Shown here in pieces: positions 22,656 through 36,427 of a stretch of DNA of 64,000 nucleotides. Location: NCBI RefSeq assembly GCF_034190915.1, contig NW_026947547.1, forward strand, positions 62,001 to 126,000, written 5' to 3'. Every line of letters starts with the position of its first letter. Within the stretch, counting starts at the first letter, position 1. The notes under the pieces were generated by a model. It did no database searches and was not told the origin of the DNA. It saw only the letters and a program-made list of their open reading frames with translations. The position numbers and the translations under genes were made by a program. Source of the DNA: Cavia porcellus. Its lineage: Eukaryota; Chordata; Mammalia; Rodentia; Caviidae.

Positions 22656-25034
22656 ATACTATTAGGGGTAGGGTTAGGTTAAATGTTAGAGGTACTGTTA
22701 GGTTTGGGTTTGGGTTATGGTTATGGTTAGGGTGAGGGTTAGGGTTAGGCTTTGGCTTCGAGTATGGGTCAGGGTTAGGGTTAGGGTTAGTGTTGTGTTA
22801 TGGTTAGAGTTTAGGTTTAGGGTTAGGGTTTAGGGTTGGGTTAGGGTTAGGCTTAGGTTTATGGTTATGTTTAATTTTGGTTAGGGTTCATTAGGGATAG
22901 GTTTAGGTTTAGGGTTACGGTTAGGTTTAGATTAGGGTTCAGGTTAGGCTTAGGGTTAGGGTTAGGGTTGGGATTAGAGTTAAGGTTGGTTTGGGTTAAG
23001 GTTAGGGTTAGGTTTATGGTCAGCATTAGGTTTAGGTGTTAGGGTTAGGGTTAGTGTTTGGGTTAGGGTTAGCTATAGGGTTGGGTTCGGTTTCGGGTTA
23101 GAGTTTGGTTTAGGGTTGGGTTAGGTTTAGAATTAGGGTTGGGTTAGGGTTATGTTAGGGTTAGGGTTAGGGTTAGCGTTAAGGTTAGGTTTAGCGTTTG
23201 GGTTAGGGTTAGATTAGGGTTAGGCTTAGAGTTAGGGTTAGGGTCACGTTTAGTGTTCGGTTAGGTGTTGGCTTAGAGTTAGTGTTAGGGTTAGGGTTAG
23301 ATTAAGGTTAGGGTTAGAGTTGGGGTTAGGCTTGATTGGGGCTAAGGGTTAGGGTTAGGGTTAGGGCTAGGGTTAGGGTTTGAGGGTTAGGGTTAGTGTT
23401 GGAGGGTTAGGGTAAAATTTAGGGTTAGGGCTTGTGTTAGGTGTAGCGTTGGTTTAGGTTTAGCGTTAGGTTAGGTTTAGGTTTATGGTTAGGGCTAGGG
23501 TTAGGATTTGTGTTGGGTTAGAGTTAGGGTTAGGGTTAGGTTTATTGTTAGGATTAGGGTTAGGGGTTATGCTTATGGATAGGGTTAAGGTTAGTTTTGG
23601 ATTAGTGTTAGGGTTCCCCTTGGGGTTAGCGTTAGGGTGAGGGTGAGGGTTAGGTTAGGGTTAGAATTGGTTTAGAGTTAGGGTGTGGATTAGGGTTAGG
23701 GTTAGGGTGAGGATCAGGGTCAGAGTCAGGGTTAGGGCTAGTGTTAGAGTTAGGGTTAGGGTTAGGTTTAGGGTTAGGTTTGTGTTAGAGTTAGGGATAG
23801 GGTTAGTGTTAGGGTTGGGTTAGGGTTACGGTTAGGGTTAGGGTTAGTGTTATTGGGTTATGGTTAGGGTTATGGTTAGGTTTATGTTTGGGTTTGGGTT
23901 AGCGTTAGGGTTAGGGTTAGGGTTATGTTTTGGGAAAGGGTTGGGTTAGGGTTAGTATTAGGGTTCGGGTTGGGTTAGTGTTAGGGTTGGGTTAGGGTTA
24001 GGGTTAGGGTTAGGGTTAGTGTTATTAGGTCATGGTTAGGCTTATAGTTAGGTTTATGGTTGGGTTTGGGTTAGGGTTAGGGTTAGGGTTAGGGTTATGT
24101 TTTGGGTTAGGGTTGGGTTAGGGTTAGTATTAGGTTTCGGGTTCGGTTACTGTTAGGGTTATGGCTATGGTTAGGGTTACGTTTGGGTTAGGTTTTGGGT
24201 TAGGTTATGGTTAGGGTTAGGGTTAAGGTTAGGGGTAGGGTTAGAGTTAGTGTTAGGGTTAGGGTTTCATTAGTGTTAGTGTTATGGTTCGGGTTCTGGT
24301 TAGGCTTGGGGTTGGGGTTAGGGTTGTGGTTGTTCTTGGCGATAGGTTTACGGCAAGGTTTAGGGATAGGGTTAGGGTTAGGGTACAGTTTAGATTTGGT
24401 TAGGGTTGGTTAGGGTTAGTGTTAGGCTTAGGTTTATGGGTAGGGTAGGGTTAGTGTTAGGTTTAGGGTTAGGGTGGGGTTAGGGTTAGTGTTAGGGTTA
24501 TAGTTAGGGTTAGGTTTAGGGTTAGATTTAGGTTTAGGGTTAGGGTTGGGTTTCAGGTTAGGGTTAGGCTTTTGGTTAGATTTAAGTTTAGGGTTAATTT
24601 AGTGTTTGTTTCGGTTGGTTAGGGTTATGGTTAGGCTTAGGCTTAGGCTTAGGTTTAGAGTTAGGGTTACATTTAGAGTTAGGTTTAGTGTCAGGGTTGT
24701 GTTACGGTTAGGGTTAGGGTTAGGGTTAGGGTTGGGTTAGTGTTATGGTTAGGGATAGGTTTAGGGTTGGGTTAGGGTAGGGTTTGCTGTTGTGTTTCGG
24801 TTTGGGGTTGGCGTTGGGGTTTGGGTTAGGGTAAGTGCTAGGGTTAGGGTTAGGGTTAGGGTTAGGTTTGGTTAGGGTAGGTTAGGCTTAGTGTTACGGT
24901 TAGTGTTAGCATTAGGCTTAGGGTTAGGGTAAGGCTTAGGGTTAGGGTTACGGTTTGGGTTATTGTTAGGGTTAGGGTGGGGTTAGGGTAAGTGTTAGGG
25001 TTAGGGTTAGGGTTCGAGTTAGGGTTAGGATTAG

Positions 25035-25065
<31 letters not shown>

Positions 25066-28000
25066 GGTTGGGTTAGGGTTATGTTAGGGTCAGGGTTAGC
25101 GTTAGGTTTAGAGCTAGGGTTAGGATTAGAGATAGGATTAGGTTTAGTGTTAGTGTTAGTGTTAGGGTTGGGTTAGGTTTTCTTGTTTGGGTTAGGGTTA
25201 TGGTTAGGCTTTGGGTTAGGTTCAGGTTTAGGGTTAGGGTTAGCGTTGGGTTAGAGTAAGGGTCAGCGTTAGGGTTAGTGTTAGGTTTAGGGTTAGTGGT
25301 TAGGGTTAGGGTTAGGGTTAGTGTTGGGTTAGGGTTAGCCTTAGGGTTAGGGTTAGGTTTAGTGATAGTTAGGGCTGGTTAGGGGTAGGCTTAAAGTTAG
25401 CGTTACAGTTACATTTAGGATTTAGGTTAGGGTTAGGTTTAGGTTGAGGTTTAGGTTTAGGTTTAGGGTTAGAGTTTGGGTTAGGGCAGGAATAGAGTTA
25501 AGGTTGGGTTGTTTTAGGGATAGGGTTAAATTTATGGTTAGCATTAGGTTTAGGTGTTAGGGTTAGTGTTAGGGTTTGGGTTAGGGTTAGGTATAGGGTT
25601 GGGTCAGGTTTAGGTTTAGGGTTAGGCTTAGGCTTCGGCTTACGTTTAGAGTTAGGGTTACATTTAGAGTTAGGTTTAGTGTCAGGGTTGTGTTACGGTT
25701 AGGGTTAGGGTTAGGGTTAGGTTTAGGCCTATGGTAGGGTAAGGGTAGTGTTAGGGTTAGGGTACTCTTATCGTTAGGGTTATGGTTATGGTTAGGGTTA
25801 GGGTTCGTGTTGGGTTAGGTTTAGGTTTAGGGTTAGGGTTGGGTTAGGGTTGCTGTTGGGGTTGTTGTTCAGGTTGGGGTTGGGGTTGGGTATGGGTTTA
25901 AGGTTAGGGTTAGGTTTAGGGTTAGGTTTAGGGTAGGGTTACGGTTAGGGATAGGGTTAGGTTTGGGTTAGTGTTAGGGTTAGGGATAGGTTTAGGGTTG
26001 GGTTAGGGTAGGGTTTGTGGTTGTGTTTCGGTTTGGGGTTGGCGTTGGGTTTTGGGTTAGGGTAAGTGCTAGGGTTAGGTTAGGGTTAGGGTTAGATTTG
26101 GTTAGGGTTGGTTAGGCTTAGTTTTAGGGTTAGGGTTAGCATTAGGATTAGGGTTAGGGTAAGGCTTAGGGTTAGGTTTACGGTTTGGGTTAGTGTTAGG
26201 GTTAGGGCTGGTTTAGGGTAAGTGTTAGGGTTAGGGTTCGAGTTAGGGTTAGGATTAGGGGTTAGGGTTAGGTTTGGGTTAGGGTTAGGGTTAGGGTCAG
26301 GTTTAGTGTTAAGCTTAGAGCTAGGGTTAGGACTAGAGATAGGATTAGGTTTAGTGTTAGTGTTAGGGTTAGGGTTGGGTTACGATTTATTGTTTTGGTT
26401 AGGGTTAGCGTTAGGCTTTGGGTTAGGGTCAGGGTTAGGGTTAGGGTTAGCGTTGGGTTATGGTGAGGGTCAGGTTAGGGTTAGTGTTAGGGTTAGTGTT
26501 AGGGGTTAGGGTTAGGGTTAGAGTTAGGGTTGGGTTAAGGTTAGCCTTAGGGTTACGGTTAGGTTTAATGATGGTTAGGGTTTGTTAGGGTAGGCTTAAG
26601 GTTAGGGTTACGGTTATATTTATTTTTAGGTTAGGGTTAGGGTTAGGTTGAGGGTTAGGTTTAGATTTAGGTTTAGGGTTAGAGTTTGGGTTAGGGTAGG
26701 AATAGAGTTAAGGTTGGGTTGGCTTAGGGATAGGGTTAAGTTTATGGTTAGCAATAGGTTAGGTGTTAGGGTTAGTGTTAGGGTTTGGGTTAGGGTTAGG
26801 TATAGGGTTGGGTTAGGTTTAGGCTTAGTGTTAGGCTTAGCATAAGGGTTAGGTTTAGGTTTAGGGTTAGAGTTAGGGTGAGGGTTTAGGGTTGGGGTTA
26901 GGGTTAGGGTTTGTGCTAGGGTTAGGGTTAGGTGTTAGGTTTAGAGTTACGGTTAGGTTTGGGTTAGGGTTACGCTTAGGTTTAGTGTTAGGTTTAGTGT
27001 TGGTTAGGGTTCGTTAGGGATAGGGTTAGGGTTAGGGTTACGGTTAGGTTTAGATTAGGGTTCGGGTTAGGCTTAGGTTTAGGGTTATGGTTGGTATTAC
27101 CGTTACGGTTGGTTTGGTTTAGGGTTAGGGTTAGGTTAATGGTCATCATTAGGTTGAGGTGTTAGGGTTAGGGTTAGTGTTTGGGTTACGGTTAGGTATA
27201 GGGTTGGGTTCGGTTTCGAGTTAGGGTTAGGTTTACGGTTGGGTTAGGTTTAGAATTAAGGTTGGGTTAGGGTTAGGGTTAGGGTTAGCGTTAAGGTTAG
27301 GGTTAACGTTTGGGTTAGGGTTAGATTAGGGTTAGGCTTAGAGTTAGGGTTAGGGTTACGTTTAATGTTGGATTAGGTGTAAGTTTATAGTTAGTGTTAC
27401 GGTTATGGTTAGGGTTAGTTTAAGGTTAGGGTTAGAGTTGGGGTTAGGCTTTGAGTGGGGGTAAGGGTTAGGGTAAAGGTTAGGGCTAGGGTTAGGGTTT
27501 AACTTAGGGTTTGAGGGTTAGGGATAGTGTTGGAGGTTTAGGGTAAAATTTAGGGTTAGGGCTCAGGTTAGGTGTAGTGTTCGGTTTAGTGTTAGGGTTA
27601 GGTTAGGTTTAGGTTTAGGGTTAGGCCTAGGGTTAGGATTAGTGTTGGGTTAGAGTTAGGGTTAGGGTTAGCCTTGGGGTTACTGTTAGGGTGAGGGTGA
27701 GGGTTAGGTTAGGGTTAGAATTGGGTTAGAGTTAGGGTGAGAATTAGGGTTAGGGTTAGGGTGAGAATCAGGTTAAGGTTCAGGGTTAGGGCTAGCATTA
27801 GAGTTAGGGTTAGGTTTAGGTTTAGGATTAGGGTTGTGTTAGGGTTAGGTTTAGAGTTAGGATTAGGGTTAGTGTTCGGGCTAGGATTAATATTATTGGG
27901 TTATGGTTATGGTTAGGGTTAGGGTTAAGTTTGGCTTAGGGTCAGGTTTAGGGTTCGGGTTGTGTTAGTGTTACGGATAGGGTTAGTGTTAGGGTTTGGT

Positions 28001-29526
28001 TAGGGTTAGGGTTATGGTTAGGCTTAGTGTAAGGGTTAGGGTTAGGGTTAGGGTGAGGTTTTATGGTTGGGTTTGGGTTAGGGTTAGGGTTAGGGTTTTG
28101 GTTATGTTTGGGGTTAGGTTTGGGTTAGGCTTAGTATTAGCGTTCGGGTTGCTTTAGTGTTAGGGTTACGGCTAGGGTTAGGGATACCTTTGGGTTAGGT
28201 TTTGAGTTAGGTTAGGGTTAGGGTTACGGTTAACGTTAGGGGTAGGGTTAGAGTTAGTGTTAGGGTTAGGGTTTCATTAGTGTTAGTGTTATGGTTCGGG
28301 TTATGGTTAGGGTTGGGGTTGGGGTTAGGGTTGTGGTTGTGGTTGGCGATAGGTTTAGGGCAAGTTTTAGGGTTAGGGTTAGGGTTAGGGTTCGCTTTAA
28401 ATTTGGTTAGGGTTGGTTAGGGTAAGTGTTAGGCTTAGGTTTATGGGTAGGGTAGGGTTAGTATTATTGTTAGGGTTAGGGTTGGGTTAGGGTTACAGTT
28501 AGGGTTAGGGTTAGGGTTAGATTTACGTTTAGGGTTAGGGTTGGGTTTCAGGTTATGGTTAGGTTTAGGCTTTTGGTTAGGTTTAAGTTTAGGGTTAATT
28601 TAGGGTTGGTTTCGGTTGGTTAGGGTTAGGGTTAGGGCTAGACTTAGGCTTAGGTTTAGGGTTAGGGTTAGATTTAGGGTTAGGTTTAGTGTCAGGGTTG
28701 TGTTACGGTTAGGGTTAGGGTTAGGGTTAGGTTTAGGCTTATAGTAGGGTAAGGGTAGCGTTAGGGTTAGGGTACTCTTATCGTTAGGGTTATGGTTATG
28801 GTTAGGGTTAGGGTTCGTGTTGGGTTAAGTTTAGGGTTAGGGTTAAGGTTGGGTTAGGGTTGCTGTTGGGGTTGTGGTTCAGGTTGGGGTTGGGGTTGGG
28901 TTTGGGTTTAAGGTTAGTGTTAGGTTTAGGGTTAGGGTTAGGGTTAGGGTAGGGTTAGGGTTAGGGATAGGGTTAGGGTTGGGTTAGTGTTAGGGTTAGG
29001 GATAGGTTTAGTGTTGGGTTAGGGTAGGGTTTGCGGTTGTGTTACGGTTTGGTGTTGGCATTTGGGTTTGGGTTAGGGTAAGTGCAAGGGTTAGGTTTAG
29101 GGTTAGGGTTAGGTTTGGTTAGGGTTGGTTAGGCTTAGGGTTAGGGTTAGGGTTAGCACTAGGCTTAGGGTTAGAGTTAGGCTTAGGGTTAGGGTTACGG
29201 TTTGTGTTAGTGTTAGTGTTAGGGTTGGGTTAGGATAAGTGTTAGGTTTAGGGTTAGGGTTAGAGTTAGGGTTAGGATTAGGGGTTAGGGTTAGGTTTAG
29301 GGTTGGTTTAGGTTTAGGGTTAGGTCAGGGTTAGCGTTAGGCTTAGGGCTATGGTTAGGATTAGAGATAGGATTAGGTTTAGTGTTAATGTTAGGGTTAG
29401 GGCTGGGTTAGGTTTTATTGTTTGGGTTAGGGATAGGGTTAGGCTTTGCATTAGGGTCAGGGTTAGGGTTAGGGTTAGCGTTGGGTTAGGGTTAGGGTTA
29501 GGGTTAGGGTTAGGGTTAGGGTTAGG
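22655..29526 (+). repeat. HOR unit 4 (6,872 bp)
   Basis: Same landmark order as unit 3: CCCC at 23616, V at 25762 and 28772, N at 27887. It differs by scattered point changes and small hexamer-count changes. For example, the frame starting at 26222 is one hexamer shorter than its counterpart at 19326, and one perfect run in the B half near 28500 is shorter than its unit 3 counterpart near 21610-21645. Diagnostic alleles are T at 23509 and TC at 24334-24335. Confidence 0.88.
23616..23625. other. CCCCTTGGGG, A-type S landmark (copy 4)
   Basis: In unit 4, 6,920 bp after copy 3. Confidence 0.85.
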
Positions 29527-29527
29527 G
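29486..29527 (+). repeat. Perfect TTAGGG run, 7 units, leading into P
   Basis: Seven exact hexamers at the unit 4/5 border. Confidence 0.88.
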
Positions 29528-30487
29528 ATACTATTAGGGGTAGGGTTAGGTTAAATGTTAGAGGTACTGTTAGGTTTGAGTTTGGGTTATGGTTATGGTT
29601 AGGGTGAGGGTTAGGGTTAGGCTTTGGCTTCGAGTATGGGTCAGGGTTAGGGTTAGGGTTAGTGTTGTGTTATGGTTAGAGTTTAGGTTTAGGGTTAGGG
29701 TTTAGGGTTGGGTTAGGGTTAGGCTTAGGTTTATGGTTATGTTTAATTTTGGTTAGGGTTCATTAGGGATAGGTTTAGGTTTAGGGTTACGGTTAGGTTT
29801 AGATTAGGGTTCAGGTTAGGCTTAGGGTTAGGGTTAGGGTTGGGATTAGAGTTAAGGTTGGTTTGGGTTAAGGTTAGGGTTACGTTTATGGTCAGCATTA
29901 GGTTTAGGTGTTAGGGTTAGGGTTAGTGTTTGGGTTAGGGTTAGCTATAGGGTTGGGTTCGGTTTCGGGTTAGAGTTAGGTTTAGGGTTGGGTTAGGTTT
30001 AGAATTAGGGTTGGGTTAGGGTTATGTTAGGGTTAGGGTTAGGGTTAGCGTTAAGGTTAGGTTTAGCGTTTGGGTTAGGGTTAGATTAGGGTTAGGCTTA
30101 GAGTTAGGGTTAGGGTCACGTTTAGTGTTCGGTTAGGTGTTGGCTTAGAGTTAGTGTTAGGGTTAGGGTTAGATTAAGGTTAGGGTTAGAGTTGGGGTTA
30201 GGCTTGATTGGGGGTAAGGGTTAGGGTTAGGGTTAGGGCTAGGGTTAGGGTTTGAGGGTTAGGGTTAGTGTTGGAGGGTTAGGGTAAAATTTAGGGTTAG
30301 GGCTTGTGTTAGGTGTAGCGTTGGTTTAGGTTTAGCGTTAGGTTAGGTTTAGGTTTATGGTTAGGGCTAGGGTTAGGATTTGTGTTGGGTTAGAGTTAGG
30401 GTTAGGGTTAGGTTTATGGTTAGGATTAGGGTTAGGGGTTATGCTTATGGATAGGGTTAAGGTTAGTTTTGGATTAGTGTTAGGGTT

Positions 30488-30497
30488 CCCCTTGGGG
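30488..30497. other. CCCCTTGGGG, A-type S landmark (copy 5)
   Basis: In unit 5, 6,872 bp after copy 4. Confidence 0.85.
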
Positions 30498-31579
30498 TTA
30501 GCGTTAGGGTGAGGGTGAGGGTTAGGTTAGGGTTAGAATTGGCTTAGAGTTAGGGTGTGGATTAGGGTTAGGGTTAGGGTGAGGATCAGGGTCAGAGTCA
30601 GGGTTAGGGCTAGTGTTAGAGTTAGGGTTAGGGTTAGGTTTAGGGTTAGGTTTGTGTTAGAGTTAGGGATAGGGTTAGTGTTAGGGTTGGGTTAGGGTTA
30701 CGGTTAGGGTTAGGGTTAGTGTTATTGGGTTATGGTTAGGGTTATGGTTAGGTTTATGTTTGGGTTTGGGTTAGGGTTAGGGTTAGGGTTAGGGTTATGT
30801 TTTGGGAAAGGGTTGGGTTAGGGTTAGTATTAGGGTTCGGGTTGCGTTAGTGTTAGGGTTGGGTTAGGGTTAGGGTTAGGGTTAGGGTTAGTGTTATTAG
30901 GTCATGGTTAGGCTTATAGTTAGGTTTATGGTTGGGTTTGGGTTAGGGTTAGGGTTAGGGTTAGGGTTATGTTTTGGGTTAGGGTTGGGTTAGGGTTAGT
31001 ATTAGGTTTCGGGTTCGGTTACTGTTAGGGTTATGGCTATGGTTAGGGTTACGTTTGGGTTAGGTTTTGGGTTAGGTTATGGTTAGGGTTAGGGTTAAGG
31101 TTAGGGGTAGGGTTAGAGTTAGTGTTAGGGTTAGTGTTTCATTAGTGTTAGTGTTATGGTTCGGGTTCTGGTTAGGCTTGGGGTTGGGGTTAGGGTTGTG
31201 GTTGTGGTTGGCGATAGGTTTACGGCAAGGTTTAGGGATAGGGTTAGTGTTAGGGTACAGTTTAGATTTGGTTAGGGTTGGTTAGGGTTAGTGTTAGGCT
31301 TAGGTTTATGGGTAGGGTAGGGTTAGTGTTAGGTTTAGGGTTAGGGTGGGGTTAGGGTTAGTGTTAGGGTTATAGTTAGGGTTAGGTTTAGGGTTAGATT
31401 TAGGTTTAGGGTTAGGGTTGGGTTTCAGGTTAGGGTTAGGCTTTTGGTTAGATTTAAGTTTAGGGTTAATTTAGTGTTTGTTTCGGTTGGTTAGGGTTAT
31501 GGTTAGGCTTAGGCTTAGGCTTAGGTTTAGAGTTAGGGTTACATTTAGAGTTAGGTTTAGTGTCAGGGTTGTGTTACGG

Positions 31580-31621
31580 TTAGGGTTAGGGTTAGGGTTA
31601 GGGTTAGGGTTAGGGTTAGGG
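31580..31621 (+). repeat. Perfect TTAGGG run, 7 units, at the U-W join
   Basis: Seven exact hexamers after GTGTTACGG in the A half of unit 5. Confidence 0.86.
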
Positions 31622-31924
31622 TTGGGTTAGTGTTATGGTTAGGGATAGGTTTAGGGTTGGGTTAGGGTAGGGTTTGCTGTTGTGTTTCGGTTTGGGGTTG
31701 GCGTTGGGGTTTGGGTTAGGGTAAGTGCTAGGGTTAGGGTTAGGGTTAGGGTTAGGTTTGGTTAGGGTAGGTTAGGCTTAGTGTTACGGTTAGTGTTAGC
31801 ATTAGGCTTAGGGTTAGGGTAAGGCTTAGGGTTAGGGTTACGGTTTGGGTTATTGTTAGGGTTAGGGTGGGGTTAGGGTAAGTGTTAGGGTTAGGGTTAG
31901 GGTTCGAGTTAGGGTTAGGATTAG

Positions 31925-31955
<31 letters not shown>

Positions 31956-34900
31956 GGTTGGGTTAGGGTTATGTTAGGGTCAGGGTTAGCGTTAGGTTTA
32001 GAGCTAGGGTTAGGATTAGAGATAGGATTAGGTTTAGTGTTAGTGTTAGTGTTAGGGTTGGGTTAGGTTTTCTTGTTTGGGTTAGGGTTATGGTTAGGCT
32101 TTGGGTTAGGTTCAGGTTTAGGGTTAGGGTTAGCGTTGGGTTAGAGTAAGGGTCAGCGTTAGGGTTAGTGTTAGGTTTAGGGTTAGTGGTTAGGGTTAGG
32201 GTTAGGGTTAGTGTTGGGTTAGGGTTAGCCTTAGGGTTAGGGTTAGGTTTAGTGATAGTTAGGGCTGGTTAGGGGTAGGCTTAAAGTTAGCGTTACAGTT
32301 ACATTTAGGATTTAGGTTAGGGTTAGGTTTAGGTTGAGGTTTAGGTTTAGGTTTAGGGTTAGAGTTTGGGTTAGGGCAGGAATAGAGTTAAGGTTGGGTT
32401 GTTTTAGGGATAGGGTTAAATTTATGGTTAGCATTAGGTTTAGGTGTTAGGGTTAGTGTTAGGGTTTGGGTTAGGGTTAGGTATAGGGTTGGGTCAGGTT
32501 TAGGTTTAGGGTTAGGCTTAGGCTTCGGCTTACGTTTAGAGTTAGGGTTACATTTAGAGTTAGGTTTAGTGTCAGGGTTGTGTTACGGTTAGGGTTAGGG
32601 TTAGGGTTAGGTTTAGGCCTATGGTAGGGTAAGGGTAGTGTTAGGGTTAGGGTACTCTTATCGTTAGGGTTATGGTTATGGTTAGGGTTAGGGTTCGTGT
32701 TGGGTTAGGTTTAGGTTTAGGGTTAGGGTTGGGTTAGGGTTGCTGTTGGGGTTGTTGTTCAGGTTGGGGTTGGGGTTGGGTTTGGGTTTAAGGTTAGGGT
32801 TAGGTTTAGGGTTAGGTTTAGGGTAGGGTTACGGTTAGGGATAGGGTTAGGTTTGGGTTAGTGTTAGGGTTAGGGATAGGTTTAGGGTTGGGTTAGGGTA
32901 GGGTTTGTGGTTGTGTTTCGGTTTGGGGTTGGCGTTGGGTTTTGGGTTAGGGTAAGTGCTAGGGTTAGGTTAGGGTTAGGGTTAGATTTGGTTAGGGTTG
33001 GTTAGGCTTAGTTTTAGGGTTAGGGTTAGCATTAGGATTAGGGTTAGGGTAAGGCTTAGGGTTAGGTTTACGGTTTGGGTTAGTGTTAGGGTTAGGGTTG
33101 GTTTAGGGTAAGTGTTAGGGTTAGGGTTAGGGTTCGAGTTAGGGTTAGGATTAGGGGTTAGGGTTAGGTTTGGGTTAGGGTTAGGGTTAGGGTCAGGTTT
33201 AGTGTTAAGCTTAGAGCTAGGGTTAGGACTAGAGATAGGATTAGGTTTAGTGTTAGTGTTAGGGTTAGGGTTGGGTTACGATTTATTGTTTTGGTTAGGG
33301 TTAGCGTTAGGCTTTGGGTTAGGGTCAGGGTTAGGGTTAGGGTTAGCGTTGGGTTATGGTGAGGGTCAGGTTAGGGTTAGTGTTAGGGTTAGTGTTAGGG
33401 GTTAGGGTTAGGGTTAGAGTTAGGGTTGGGTTAAGGTTAGCCTTAGGGTTACGGTTAGGTTTAATGATGGTTAGGGTTGGTTAGGGTAGGCTTAAGGTTA
33501 GGGTTACGGTTATATTTATTTTTAGGTTAGGGTTAGGGTTAGGTTGAGGGTTAGGTTTAGATTTAGGTTTAGGGTTAGAGTTTGGGTTAGGGTAGGAATA
33601 GAGTTAAGGTTGGGTTGGCTTAGGGATAGGGTTAAGTTTATGGTTAGCAATAGGTTAGGTGTTAGGGTTAGTGTTAGGGTTTGGGTTAGGGTTAGGTATA
33701 GGGTTGGGTTAGGTTTAGGCTTAGTGTTAGGCTTAGCATAAGGGTTAGGTTTAGGTTTAGGGTTAGAGTTAGGGTGAGGGTTTAGGGTTGGGGTTACGGT
33801 TAGGGTTTGTGCTAGGGTTAGGGTTAGGTGTTAGGTTTAGAGTTAGGGTTAGGTTTGGGTTAGGGTTAGGCTTAGGTTTAGGGTTAGGTTTAGTGTTGGT
33901 TAGGGTTCGTTAGGGATAGGGTTAGGGTTAGGGTTACGGTTAGGTTTAGATTAGGGTTCGGGTTAGGCTTAGGTTTAGGGTTATGGTTGGTATTACCGTT
34001 ACGGTTGGTTTGGTTTAGGGTTAGGGTTAGGTTAATGGTCATCATTAGGTTGAGGTGTTAGTGTTAGGGTTAGTGTTTGGGTTACGGTTAGGTATAGGGT
34101 TGGGTTCGGTTTCGAGTTAGGGTTAGGTTTACAGTTGGGTTAGGTTTAGAATTAAGGTTGGGTTAGGGTTAGGGTTAGGGTTAGCGTTAAGGTTAGGGTT
34201 AACGTTTGGGTTAGGGTTAGATTAGGGTTAGGCTTAGAGTTAGGGTTAGGGTTACGTTTAGTATTGGATTAGGTGTAAGTTTAGAGTTAGTGTTATGGTT
34301 ATGATTAGGGTTAGTTTAAGGTTAGGGTTAGAGTTGGGTTAGGCTTTGAGTGAGGGTAAGGGTTAGGGTAAAGTTTAGGGCTAGGGTTAGGGTTTAACTT
34401 AGGGTTTGAGGGTTAGGGATAGTGTTGGAGGTTTAGGGTAAAATTTAGGGTTAGGGCTCAGGTTAGGTGTAGTGTTCGGTTTAGTGTTAGGGTTAGGTTA
34501 GGTTTAGGTTTAGGGTTAGGCCTAGGGTTAGGATTAGTGTTGGGTTAGAGTTAGGGTTAGGGTTAGCCTTGGGGTTACTGTTAGGGTGAGGGTGAGGGTT
34601 AGGTTAGGGTTAGAATTGGGTTAGAGTTAGGGTGAGAATTAGGGTTAGGGTTAGGGTGAGAATCAGGTTAAGGTTCAGGGTTAGGGCTAGCGTTAGAGTT
34701 AGGGTTAGGTTTAGGTTTAGGGTTAGGGTTGTGTTAGTGTTAGGTTTAGAGTTAGGATTAGGGTTAGTGTTCGGGCTAGGATTAATATTATTGGGTTATG
34801 GTTATGGTTAGGGTTAGGGTTAAGTTTGGCTTAGGGTTAGGTTTAGGGTTCGGGTTGTGTTAGTGTTACGGATAGGGTTAGTGTTAGGGTTTGGTTAGGG

Positions 34901-36391
34901 TTAGGGTTATGGTTAGGCTTAGTGTAAGGGTTAGGGTTAGGGTTAGGTTGAGGTATTATGGTTGGGTTTGGGTTAGGGTTAGGGTTAGGGTTTTGGTTAT
35001 GTTTGGGGTTAGGTTTGGGTTAGGCTTAGTATTAGCGTTCGGGTTGCTTTAGTGTTAGGGTTACGGCTAGGGTTCGGGATACCTTTGGGTTAGGTTTTGG
35101 GTTAGGTTAGGGTTAGGGTTACGGTTAACGTTAGGGGTAGGTTAGAGTTAGTGTTAGGGTTAGGGTTTCATTAGTGTTAGTGTTATGGTTCGGGTTATGG
35201 TTAGGGTTGGGGTTGGGGTTAGGGTTGTGGTTGTGGTTGGCGATAGGTTTAGGGCAAGTTTTAGGGTTAGGGTTAGGGTTAGGGTTCGGTTTAAATTTGG
35301 TTAGGGTTTGTTAGGGTAAGTGTTAGGCTTAGGTTTATGGGTAGGGTAGGCTTAGTATTATGGTTAGGGTTAGGGTTGGGTTAGGGTTACAGTTAGGGTT
35401 AGGGTTAGGGTTAGGGTTAGATTTATGTTTAGGGTTAGGGTTGGGTTTCAGGTTAGGGTTAGGGTTAGGGTTAGGCTTTTGGTTAGGTTTAAGTTTAGGG
35501 TTAATTTAGGGTTGGTTTCGGTTGGTTAGGGTTAGGGTCAGGCCTAGGCTTAGGCTTAGGTTTAGGGTTAGGGTTAGATTTAGGGTTAGGTTTAGTGTCA
35601 GGGTTGTGTTATGGGTAGAGTTAGGGTTAGGGTTAGGTTTAGGCTTATGGTAGGGTAAGGGTAGCGTTAGGGTTAGGGTACTCTTATCGTTAGGGTTATG
35701 ATTATGGTTAGGGTTAGGGTTCGTGTTGGGTTAGGTTTCGGTTTAGGGTTAGGGTTGGGTTAGGGTTTATGTTGGGGTTGTGGTTCAGGTTGGGGTTGGG
35801 GTTGGGTTTGGGTTTAAGGTTAGTGTTAGGTTTAGGGTTAGGGTTAGGGTTAGGGTAGGGTTAGGGTTAGGGATAGGGTTAGGGTTGGGTTAGTGTTAGG
35901 GTTAGGGATAGGTTTAGTGTTGGGTTAGGGTAGGGTTTGCGGTTGTGTTACGGTTTGGTGTTGGCATTTGGGTTTGGGTTAGGGTAAGTGCAAGGGTTAG
36001 GTTTAGGGTTAGGGTTAGGTTTGGTTAGGGTTGGTTAGGCTTAGGGTTAGGGTTAGGGTTAGCATTAGGCTTAGGGTTAGTGTTAGGCTTAGGGTTAGGG
36101 TTACGGTTTGTGTTAGTGTTAGTGTTAGGGTTGGGTTAGGGTAAGTGTTAGGTTTAGGGTTAGGGTTAGAGTTAGGGTTAGGATTAGGGGTTAGGGTTAG
36201 GTTTAGGGTTGGGTTAGGTTTAGGGTTAGGTCAGGGTTAGCGTTAGGCTTAGGGCTAGGGTTAGGATTAGAGATAGGATTAGGTTTAGTGTTAATGTTAG
36301 GGTTAGGGCTGGGTTAGGTTTTATTGTTTGGGTTAGGGATAGGGTTAGGCTTTGCATTAGGGTCAGGGTTAGGGTTAGGGTTAGCGTTGGG

Positions 36392-36427
36392 TTAGGGTTA
36401 GGGTTAGGGTTAGGGTTAGGGTTAGGG
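36392..36427 (+). repeat. Perfect TTAGGG run, 6 units, leading into P
   Basis: Six exact hexamers at the unit 5/6 border, one fewer than the three preceding borders; a one-hexamer slippage difference. Confidence 0.86.

Larger units (their letters stand above)
29527..36426 (+). repeat. HOR unit 5 (6,900 bp)
   Basis: Same order again: CCCC at 30488, V at 32652 and 35678, N at 34782. The 68-codon frame at 31079 differs from that at 24207 at three residues, so the copies are very similar but not identical. Diagnostic alleles are T at 30381 (as in unit 4) and GG at 31206-31207 (as in unit 3), a mixed combination. Confidence 0.88.
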